A DNA stretch of 10,258 nucleotides from Deltaproteobacteria bacterium. Its GTDB lineage: Bacteria > Desulfobacterota_C > Deferrisomatia > Deferrisomatales > JACRMM01. The stretch spans positions 1 through 10,258 of the forward strand of contig JACRCS010000215.1 of NCBI GenBank assembly GCA_016218905.1, read 5' to 3'. Under the pieces are notes generated by a model that did no database searches, was not told where the DNA came from, and was given only the letters and a program-made list of their open reading frames with translations. Positions 1 through 6,384 of the stretch are shown piece by piece. The number at the start of each line of letters is the position of its first letter. Within the stretch, counting starts at the first letter, position 1. Made by a program: the position numbers and the translations under genes.

Positions 1-230
1 CATTGAACCAACGAAACAAATCAAACCAATAAAACCAGTCCTACAACCCGTTCCATTGGTCTTGTTCGTTCTATTGGTCTTATTGGTTCCAACCATTGAA
101 CCAACGAAACAAATCAAACCAATAAAACCAGTCCTACAACCCGTTCCATTGGTCTTGTTCGTTCTATTGGTCTTATTGGTTCCAACCATTGAACCAACGA
201 AACAAATCAAACCAATAAAACCAGTCCTAC
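1..230. repeat. Perfect 93-bp tandem repeat, about 2.5 copies, AT-rich
   Basis: Copies occupy 1-93 and 94-186 (identical base for base) and a partial third at 187-230. The array may continue left of the window. Each unit has an imperfect inverted repeat: bases 5-36 against 58-89, 23 of 32 positions pairing. Both arms are built from degenerate 9-bp words: attggt-type words on the right, and complementary accaat/aaacc-type words on the left. Composition is far more AT-rich than the neighbouring genes. The array ends inside the hyuB stop codon (227-229). Because 93 and 9 are multiples of three, one plus-strand frame stays open through it, but nothing supports coding. It may act as a 3' structure for the leftward operon; that is inference. 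Confidence 0.95.
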
Positions 231-2182
231 CAGCCCGCGGGCCGGGAAATGGTGATGTGCGGTGCGACCTCTTCTTCCGTCGGGATCCAGGCGGGCTTGA
301 TGCGGGAGCCGGCCACGTTGAGTTGATGGGGACCGAGTCCGACCTCCGGCCCCTTCTCCCTCAACTGCGCCCGGAGCCGGCGGGTCTCCTCCTCGTCGAT
401 CCGGTAGTCGCACGCCTCGGCGTCGATCTCTTCGATCGCCACGCCGTAGAACTTCCTGGCCGCGTCAATCGTCAACCACTCGTCGATGACGTCGTCCAGG
501 ACGAGCTTCGGGTCGCGCTCCAGGGGGTCGCCGAAGCCGCCCCCACCGCTCGACGAGTAGTAGATCTTGTCCCCCTTCTTGAGCTTGACGCCGGTGGCGT
601 ACATGCCCGCGTTGAATTCCTGGTCGGTCCCCTTGTTGATGATCAGCATGGAGCCGCCGGCGTTGAGCCCTCCGCTCAAGCCGAAGGGCGCGAACTTCTC
701 CCGGTCGCCGTGGATCGTCATGGTCACGTCGGTGAGGACCTCGAGCTCCCGGACCAGGGCGAAACCTCCCCGGCGCATCCCGTGGCCGCAGCTGTCGGGC
801 CGCGCCTCGTACTTCGTGAAGACGATGGGGAACCACCGCTCCTCGAGCTCCTGGGGGATCGTCCTCGCATTGCAGAAGCGCATGAAGATCAGGGACTTGC
901 CGTCCTTGAAGGTGCGCGCGTTCTCGCCTCCGACCGCGTAGGTGTACTGCACGAAGGGCTTCTTCGTCCGCGGGTTGTACCCGCCCATGCAGAGGTTCGT
1001 GAGGCTTACCGCCGCAGGGTAGACGCGCCACGGCTGGACGGTGGAGAGGGGCCCCGCGAGGCAGGCGATCGTGACCGCCTCCACCTTGTCAAAGGCGCCC
1101 GAGCAGTAGCCCGTGGTCGGCGCGGGGAACTGGACGTCCACGCACGTGCCCGGTTTCGAGATGATCTCGAGGTTTCGGACGATCCCGTGGTTCAGGGGAA
1201 AGAGCTGCGGGAAGCAGATCATGAAGCCGAGCAGGTTCCCGCCGATGAGGGTCGCGCGGGTGCCGCCCCAGGAAGCCGACGGCTGAGGATCGGAGTCCGA
1301 CCAGTCGAAGGTGAGCTGGGTGCCCTTCTTCGTCAGCTTGCAGTGGACGCGGATGGGAGGCTTGCCCGGGCTCATGACGTCCTGGTCGCCGAAGTCTTCG
1401 AACTCCCAGCTCCCGTCGGGGAGCGCCGCGAGCTCGGCGAGCATGAGCCGCTCGGTGTAGTTGAACTGCTCCTCGAAGGCGAGGTGCAGCGTCTCGACGC
1501 CGTAGCGCTCACAGAGCTCCCGCACTCTGCGGTCGATCAGGCGGGAGGCCTCGAACTGCGCCTGGAGGTCGGCCCGCCGTTCGACGGCGCCCCGGATGTT
1601 GATGGCGATGAGGCCGAAGAGCTCCTCGTCGAGCTCGTCTTGCTTGAAGAGCCGGATGGGAGGGATCCGCATACCCTCGGCGTAGCAGGTCGTGGCCTCC
1701 GGGTTGAAGGTGCCGGGCATGGGCCCGCCCATGTCGGCCCAATGGATGACCGTGCAGGCGAAGGCCACGATCTCCCCCTGGAAGAAGATCGGCCGGATCA
1801 TCCGGGTGTCGTTCACGTGGGAGCCCGTGCGGTAGGGATCGCTGAAGAGGTAGGTGTCCCCCTCTTTCATCTTCTCCTTGGGGATCTCCTTCAGGAGTTC
1901 CTGTACCGACGGCTCGAAGGAGGCGTAGTGGGCCGCGGCGTCCGTGTGGCCGTGGGCCACCAGCCGGGCGTCCGGCGTGAGGATCGCGTTCGACCGGTCG
2001 CGCCCCATCCCGATCACGGGGTGATAGGCGATGCGCTCGATCGTGGTCGAGGCTTCGTAGCAGGCCGCCACGAAGGCGTTCCGCATGACCTCGAAGGTGA
2101 TGAGGTCCATCTTCAAGTCTTTGATCTCGCTCAGCGACTCCTTGACGCCGGCGAAGCCCGCCTTCTTTTCGGCTGACATCAT
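227..2182 (-). CDS. hyuB: Hydantoinase B / oxoprolinase family protein (HyuB)
   Basis: This is the partner subunit of an ATP-dependent hydantoinase/5-oxoprolinase/acetone carboxylase-type enzyme, expected to be cytoplasmic and to work with HyuA. At 651 residues it is somewhat longer than many HyuB proteins (about 520-600). Visible hallmarks are SDPYRTGSHVNDTR at about 114-127 (family form NDPYxGGTHxxD), IHWADMGGPMPGT at about 146-158 (family HHADxGGxxPGS), and GGGGFGDPLERDP at about 546-558. The last is the family's C-terminal signature, followed here by a roughly 90-residue tail. The start ATG at 2182 (a second ATG follows at 2179) lies 5 bp after the hyuA stop, and its ribosome site (GGAAAGGTAGG) sits in the last hyuA codons, so the pair is translationally coupled. 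The open frame continues upstream to 3019, but that part overlaps hyuA and has no family similarity. The TAG stop is formed at the edge of the tandem repeat. The substrate is unknown. Confidence 0.95.
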   Translation of the reverse strand: MMSAEKKAGFAGVKESLSEIKDLKMDLITFEVMRNAFVAACYEASTTIERIAYHPVIGMGRDRSNAILTPDARLVAHGHTDAAAHYASFEPSVQELLKEIPKEKMKEGDTYLFSDPYRTGSHVNDTRMIRPIFFQGEIVAFACTVIHWADMGGPMPGTFNPEATTCYAEGMRIPPIRLFKQDELDEELFGLIAINIRGAVERRADLQAQFEASRLIDRRVRELCERYGVETLHLAFEEQFNYTERLMLAELAALPDGSWEFEDFGDQDVMSPGKPPIRVHCKLTKKGTQLTFDWSDSDPQPSASWGGTRATLIGGNLLGFMICFPQLFPLNHGIVRNLEIISKPGTCVDVQFPAPTTGYCSGAFDKVEAVTIACLAGPLSTVQPWRVYPAAVSLTNLCMGGYNPRTKKPFVQYTYAVGGENARTFKDGKSLIFMRFCNARTIPQELEERWFPIVFTKYEARPDSCGHGMRRGGFALVRELEVLTDVTMTIHGDREKFAPFGLSGGLNAGGSMLIINKGTDQEFNAGMYATGVKLKKGDKIYYSSSGGGGFGDPLERDPKLVLDDVIDEWLTIDAARKFYGVAIEEIDAEACDYRIDEEETRRLRAQLREKGPEVGLGPHQLNVAGSRIKPAWIPTEEEVAPHITISRPAGW

Positions 2183-2187
2183 GGCAC

Positions 2188-4248
2188 CTACCTTTCCACC
2201 GTGATGACGAGATTGCCGTACTCGTCCACTCTGCAAGAGGTTCGGGGCGGCATCACGGTCGTCGTGTCGCCCTGCTCGACGATCGCGGGCCCGTCGAAGG
2301 CCGCGCCGACCGGGAGCAGATCCCGCTGATAGATCGAGGTCTCGACGAAGCCGGCGTCCTTGAACCAGACCTGTCGCGACGGTTTGCGCGCGTCGGCGAG
2401 CGGGGTGGTCCGGTGCACCTTCGGCAGGTCGGGTTTGGGGAGCACTCCGCGCGCCACGATTCGGAGATTGACGATCTCCACCGGCGCGTAGCCGGGGGGC
2501 AGGTTGTAGCCGTAAGCGGTCTTCATGGCCGCCATGAAGCGCTCGGTGATCTCCTTGAGCTCCTGAATCGGGCCTGGGGGGACCTCGACCGTGAAGAACT
2601 TGCTCTGGCTGAAGTACTTCACGTCGGCGAAGCGCTGGATGGTGATCAGGTCCTCCCGGATGTCGTCCGCCTTCAGCGTCTCGACCGCCCTCTGCACCAG
2701 CTGCTCGAAATCGGCGTTGAGCCGGTCGAAGTCGAGCTCCTCCTCCGTCTTCTGCACCGGGAAGGTGAACTCCTGCTTCATGTCGACGCGGATCGCTCCG
2801 AAGGCCGACGCATACCCGGGGAGCGGCGGCACGACGACCGTGCTGGAGCCGATCTCCCGAGCGAGATCGCACGCGTACATGGCGCCGCCGCCGCCGTAGG
2901 GGACGATGGCAAAGTCGCGGGGGTCCCAGCCGCGGGCCACGGTCTGGATGCGCATCGCCATCATGAGGTTCGTCATGGCGACCATGTACATGTTCGCGGC
3001 CGCCGTGGGAGCGTCCCAACCGTACCGCTCGCCGATCTTCTCCTTGAGGGCCTTGTGGGAGAGGCTGCCGTCGACGGTCATCTCCCCGCCCAGGAAGTAG
3101 TCGGGGTTGATCCGCCCCAGCACGATCTGGCAGTCCGTGTTCGTGGCCTCGTCACCCCCGGCGCCGTACCACGCGTGCCCGGGGACGGCGCCCAGGATCT
3201 GGGGGCCGACGTTCAGGATCTGCCCCTTGTCGACCCAGCCGATGCTCCCGCCGCCGGCCCCGATGTACACCGTGTCCACCGAAGGCAGGCAGCACGGGAC
3301 GTTCCAGAGGATCTTCCACTCGTGGGTGATCGCCGGCTGTCCCTTGTAGATCATGGAGACGTTGTTGGTCGTTCCGCCCGTCTCGAAGGCGATGACGTTG
3401 TCGAAGCCGGCCAGGGAGCCGACGTACCCCGCCATGCCGACCGCCCCGGAGACCGGCGAAGAGTGGAACGTCCTGGCCGGAAACCGGGCCGCCTCGTCGA
3501 CGCCGATCACGCCCCCGCCGCTCGTCGTAACGAGGATGGGGCCCGTGTAGTTCCAGTCGTTCTTCAGCCGCTGGCTGAGACCCGCGAGGTAGGTCTTCAG
3601 GATGGGCGAGATGTACGCGTTGAGGACCGTCGTGCAGGTGCGCTCGAACTCCAGCATCTGCGGCAACACCTCGTGGGACACCGTCACGTCCATCCCCGGG
3701 AGCTCCTCCTGGAGGATTTCGCGGGTCCTCGTCTCGTGCACCGGGTTCATGAACGAGTCGATGTACACGACCGCGATGGACTCGATCCCGCGCTTGCGGC
3801 ACTTCCGCGCGGCCACCCGCACGTCGTCCTCGTTGAGGGGCACGAGCACCTCGCCGTACGGGCTGGTGCGCTCCCGCACGCCCAACACGTTTCGCCGGGG
3901 GACGATCAGCTCCGGCGGGTCCCAGTCCAGCTCGAAGGCGGAGATGCGCTCGGCGCGGCCTCCGCCCAGCACGTCGCGGAACCCCTCCGTCGTGATGAGG
4001 GCGGTCTTTACCCCCTTCCGCTCCAGGATCGCGTTGGTGGAGACGGTCGCCCCGTGCCGGAAGGACATGACCTCGTCGCCCGAGATCCCGGCCCGCTTCA
4101 GGCCGTTGATGACCCCGTCGAAGTACGTCGGCGGCGTGGACGAGACCTTGGCGATGCGCTGCTCTCCCGTCTCGAGGTTGATACCGATGATATCGGTGAA
4201 CGTCCCGCCGATATCGGTACCGACGACCCAACTCTTGTTCGTTCCCAT
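2188..4248 (-). CDS. hyuA: Hydantoinase A / oxoprolinase family ATP-binding subunit (HyuA)
   Basis: This is the ATP-binding subunit (actin/hexokinase-like fold) that activates the substrate in N-methylhydantoinase, 5-oxoprolinase and acetone/acetophenone carboxylases. At 686 residues it has the usual length. Motifs: phosphate-1 loop GTDIGGTFTD at 10-19; RHGATVSTNAILERKG at 64-79; SHEVLPQMLEFERTCTTVLNAY at 191-212; phosphate-2 region FETGGTTNNVS at 288-298; AGGGSIGWVD at 331-340; GHAWYGAGG at 357-365; and a C-terminal PYGGGGAMYA segment. Several of these depart from the common forms (FDMGGTSTDVS, GPACYGRGG, FGGAGPLHA), so it is a divergent subfamily. ATG at 4248 has GGAG six bases upstream. 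It follows the importer genes in the same orientation after 173 bp and precedes hyuB by 5 bp. No carboxylase gamma subunit, racemase or carbamoylase is seen nearby, so hydantoinase versus carboxylase activity cannot be decided. Confidence 0.95.
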   Translation of the reverse strand: MGTNKSWVVGTDIGGTFTDIIGINLETGEQRIAKVSSTPPTYFDGVINGLKRAGISGDEVMSFRHGATVSTNAILERKGVKTALITTEGFRDVLGGGRAERISAFELDWDPPELIVPRRNVLGVRERTSPYGEVLVPLNEDDVRVAARKCRKRGIESIAVVYIDSFMNPVHETRTREILQEELPGMDVTVSHEVLPQMLEFERTCTTVLNAYISPILKTYLAGLSQRLKNDWNYTGPILVTTSGGGVIGVDEAARFPARTFHSSPVSGAVGMAGYVGSLAGFDNVIAFETGGTTNNVSMIYKGQPAITHEWKILWNVPCCLPSVDTVYIGAGGGSIGWVDKGQILNVGPQILGAVPGHAWYGAGGDEATNTDCQIVLGRINPDYFLGGEMTVDGSLSHKALKEKIGERYGWDAPTAAANMYMVAMTNLMMAMRIQTVARGWDPRDFAIVPYGGGGAMYACDLAREIGSSTVVVPPLPGYASAFGAIRVDMKQEFTFPVQKTEEELDFDRLNADFEQLVQRAVETLKADDIREDLITIQRFADVKYFSQSKFFTVEVPPGPIQELKEITERFMAAMKTAYGYNLPPGYAPVEIVNLRIVARGVLPKPDLPKVHRTTPLADARKPSRQVWFKDAGFVETSIYQRDLLPVGAAFDGPAIVEQGDTTTVMPPRTSCRVDEYGNLVITVER

Positions 4249-4263
4249 CGCAAGCTCCGTGTA

Positions 4264-4339
4264 GTTGTCAGTTATCGGTTATCGGTTATGGGTTATCGGT
4301 TCAAACCGAGAACTGAGAACCGACAACGAAGAACCGAAT
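4264..4339. repeat. 7-bp-period inverted repeat element in the spacer before hyuA
   Basis: Four tandem heptamers lie at 4271-4298 (gttatcg, gttatcg, gttatgg, gttatcg), preceded by a degenerate copy. From 4305 come five degenerate heptamers of the opposite sense (accgaga, actgaga, accgaca, acgaaga, accgaat). Arms 4264-4287 and 4304-4327 are complementary at 20 of 24 positions around a 16-base loop. In the leftward transcript this would fold just upstream of the hyuA ribosome site. A role in transcript stability, processing or partial termination between transporter and enzyme genes is inference. No T-run follows, so it is not a standard intrinsic terminator. Confidence 0.85.
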
Positions 4340-4362
4340 TCCGAGGGTAGACCCATCCTGTT

Positions 4363-4386
4363 CGGCTGCCCATGCCTGGGGAGCCG
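4363..4386 (-). other. Short GC-rich hairpin after the binding-protein gene
   Basis: The arms cggctgccc and ggggagccg pair at 8 of 9 positions around a 6-base loop, 35 bases past the stop of the binding-protein gene. There is no T-run on the minus-strand side, so it is at best a 3' stability or pausing structure rather than a rho-independent terminator. The rest of the 4340-4421 spacer shows nothing recognisable. Confidence 0.35.
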
Positions 4387-4421
4387 TCCGCTATCCCTAG
4401 AGCCAACTCCTTTCTACGTAC

Positions 4422-5339
4422 TTATTTCTTCGGCAAGAACTGAGCCACGTTGGCTTTGTCGACGAGAATGTGCTTGATGAAGACTCTTTCCTTGGGCCGT
4501 TCACCTTTCAGATACCGGGCCATGGTGTCGACGCCCAGGTTCCCCCAGGCGAGGGGATTGAGCTGCACCGTCAAGGCGACCTCCCCGGTGGAGACGGCCT
4601 TCAGCGCGGGAGGGACGCCGTTCAGGCCGGTGATGAGGACGCCTGCCTTCTTGCCCGTGGTGGCTGCCTGAGCCGCCCCGAGGGCGAGCTCGTCGTTGCC
4701 CGCGTAGATCGCGCGGACATCCGGATGCGCGACGAAGATGTCCTCGGCGTGCCGCAGCCCCTCCTCGCGCGTCAGGCTGGCGTTGCGCTTGTAGACGATG
4801 GGCATGGCCGGGTGCTTCTTCATCTCCTCCTCGAAGCCCCGCGACAGATCCTCGAAGACGCTCGCCCCGGCCGGGCCGGCGATCATCGCGACCTTGCCCC
4901 GCTTGCCCGCCTTTTCGGCGATCCACGCCGCGATGTCCCTGCCGATCTGCACCTCGTCCATGGCGACGAACAGGGTCTGGTACGGCGACTTCGCGCCGCG
5001 GGCGATGGAGATGATCGGGATGCCCGCCTTGTGCGCGGCTTCGTAGGCCGCCGCCGTGGCGACGGCGTCGATGGGCGAGATGAGAATCCCCGTGACCCGC
5101 TGGGCGACCAGGTCCTGGACCCCGTTCACCTGAGCGTTGACGTCCTCATTGGCGGAGACCACCCGGACTTTCCACCCGAGCTCCTGGGCCCGCGTCTCGA
5201 TGCCCTTCCGCATGGCGATGTAGAAGGGGTTGGTGTCCGACGAGAGCGACACCCCCAGGACGACGTCGGCGGCCCGCGCCGGGGAAGCGGCCCCGAGCAA
5301 GGCAATCCCACAGAAGAGAACCGCTATGAGCCTTTTCAC
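4422..5339 (-). CDS. Sugar-type (RbsB-like, CUT2) periplasmic substrate-binding protein
   Basis: This protein captures the ligand in the periplasm for the ABC importer encoded just upstream. It has 305 residues, typical for the periplasmic-binding-protein 4 family. The N-terminus is a Sec signal peptide: MKRLIAV, a hydrophobic core, then cleavage after ARA near residue 23, with no lipobox. Family features are TNPFY at 36-40, ISPIDAVA at 88-95, AHPDVRAIYAGNDELALGA at 204-222 and VQLNP at 258-262. Set against E. coli RbsB from memory, Asn215 and Gln259 keep ligand-type residues and Arg114 keeps the ribose arginine. The preceding Asp is Ala113 and the GFDG aspartate is Asn240. A ligand other than ribose is therefore likely, perhaps one handed to HyuAB. 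The GTG start at 5339 is chosen for its ideal ribosome site and because it opens the signal peptide; the longer open frame upstream overlaps the permease. Confidence 0.92.
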   Translation of the reverse strand: MKRLIAVLFCGIALLGAASPARAADVVLGVSLSSDTNPFYIAMRKGIETRAQELGWKVRVVSANEDVNAQVNGVQDLVAQRVTGILISPIDAVATAAAYEAAHKAGIPIISIARGAKSPYQTLFVAMDEVQIGRDIAAWIAEKAGKRGKVAMIAGPAGASVFEDLSRGFEEEMKKHPAMPIVYKRNASLTREEGLRHAEDIFVAHPDVRAIYAGNDELALGAAQAATTGKKAGVLITGLNGVPPALKAVSTGEVALTVQLNPLAWGNLGVDTMARYLKGERPKERVFIKHILVDKANVAQFLPKK

Positions 5340-5346
5340 GTGTCTT

Positions 5347-5352
5347 CTCCTT
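5347..5352 (-). promoter_or_regulatory. Ribosome binding site fixing the GTG start of the binding-protein gene
   Basis: AAGGAG lies seven bases before the GTG at 5339, in the 32-bp gap after the permease stop. It decides the start against upstream alternatives in a frame that is open to 6251. Confidence 0.85.
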
Positions 5353-5371
5353 CTGCCTGCGTGTTGAAGAC

Positions 5372-6382
5372 TCACTTGCGCGACCGGAGCTGTCCTCCGG
5401 CTGCGGCCAGGATGATCACGGCGCCGATGACGACTCGTTGCCAATAGGAGTGGACGTTCAGCAGGTTCAGAGCATTTCCGAGCACGACCATGATCAGAAC
5501 GCCGATCATGCTCTTGTAGAGCTTGCCTTCGCCCCCGTGGAGGGATGCGCCCCCGAGCACGACCGCGGCGATCGCCGTGAGCTCGTAGAACTCGCCCGCG
5601 GTGGGCTGCCCCGATTGGAGGCGCGAGGCCAGCATCACTCCGGCCACTCCGGCCAGTGCCCCGCACCAGACATAGGCGGAAGCGACGATCCTGGCGATCC
5701 CGATGCCGCATAGGAAGGCCGCCTGGGGGTTTCCTCCGGTGGCAAAGATTCGCTGGCCGTAAGCCGTCTTGTGGAGCACCCAGGAGAAGACGACGAAGAG
5801 GGCCACGGGAACCCAGATCAGGTACGACACGCCGAAGAGGCTCCCACGGCCGAGCGCGAGGAAGGCGTCGGGGAGCCCGGCGTCGCCCACCACCGGCCGG
5901 CCGTCCGTCAGGAGGAGGGCGGCTCCCCGAACGACGGCCATGGTCCCGAGGGTGGTGATGAACGGGCTCACCCTCAGCCGCGTGACGACGATCCCGTTGA
6001 CGAGCCCCACGAGCGCGCCGGAGAGCACCCCCAGGACCACCCCGAAGACGACGTTGGTCTGGAGCGCGACCCAGGCGGCTACGCAGCCCGAGAGGGCGAC
6101 GCTGGAACCCACGGAGAGGTCGAACCCCCCGACCGTGATCACGTACGTCATCCCCATGGCCACGACGGACATCACCGAGGACTGGACGAGGATGTTCGTG
6201 ATGTTGGCGGGCGACAGAAAACGATTCGAGAGGAGCGTCGTCGCGAGGCACAGGACCGCCAGCGCGACCAGGGGAATCTGGTCGAGGAGAAACGCCGAGC
6301 GGGATCTCCGGAAGGTGTGCGTCGCTTCTTTCTCGCCTGCGGCGTTCTCACACGGGAACACCGCGTCGCCCGCGTCGGACAT
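5372..6382 (-). CDS. Sugar-type (RbsC-like, CUT2) ABC transporter permease
   Basis: This inner-membrane permease should dimerise and form the channel of the importer with the adjacent two-domain ATPase and binding protein. At 336 residues it has the family length. A polar N-terminus of about 33 residues precedes the first membrane segment (about 36-52). The CUT2 signature GMTYVITVGGFDLSVGS is at 77-93. Later come a RVSPFITTLGTMAVVRG segment, the cytoplasmic coupling loop YGQRIFATGGNPQAAFLCGI, and VVLGGASLHGGEG, all as in RbsC/XylH-type proteins, with roughly eight to ten hydrophobic segments in all. ATG at 6382 begins 2 bp after the ATPase stop, and its GGAGG site lies within the last ATPase codons, so the two are coupled. 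The open frame extends to 6784 but that part overlaps the ATPase and is not family-like. The substrate is not evident. Confidence 0.94.
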   Translation of the reverse strand: MSDAGDAVFPCENAAGEKEATHTFRRSRSAFLLDQIPLVALAVLCLATTLLSNRFLSPANITNILVQSSVMSVVAMGMTYVITVGGFDLSVGSSVALSGCVAAWVALQTNVVFGVVLGVLSGALVGLVNGIVVTRLRVSPFITTLGTMAVVRGAALLLTDGRPVVGDAGLPDAFLALGRGSLFGVSYLIWVPVALFVVFSWVLHKTAYGQRIFATGGNPQAAFLCGIGIARIVASAYVWCGALAGVAGVMLASRLQSGQPTAGEFYELTAIAAVVLGGASLHGGEGKLYKSMIGVLIMVVLGNALNLLNVHSYWQRVVIGAVIILAAAGGQLRSRK

Positions 6383-6384
6383 CG

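Noticed and set aside
1..230. A CRISPR array or insertion-sequence end
   Set aside because: The 93-bp units are contiguous with no unique spacers, and no cas or transposase gene or target duplication is visible.
56..2176. A 706-codon open frame on the plus strand starting in the tandem repeat
   Set aside because: It is the antisense shadow of hyuB. The repeat stays open only because 93 and 9 are multiples of three, and the product has no domain pattern.
2183..3019. An upstream extension of the hyuB frame to 3019
   Set aside because: It overlaps hyuA completely and its translation is R/G/H-rich with no family motif. The ATG at 2182 has a good ribosome site and HyuB similarity begins there.
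4249..4335. A separate promoter for hyuA within the heptamer repeat (TTGAAC and TAAC-like words on the minus strand)
   Set aside because: The matches are poor and arise from the repeat words themselves; no pair with proper spacing stands out.
2413..4350. A 645-codon plus-strand open frame opposite hyuA
   Set aside because: It is antisense to a clear HyuA with intact motifs, its composition is typical of a GC-rich shadow frame, and it runs out through the heptamer repeat.
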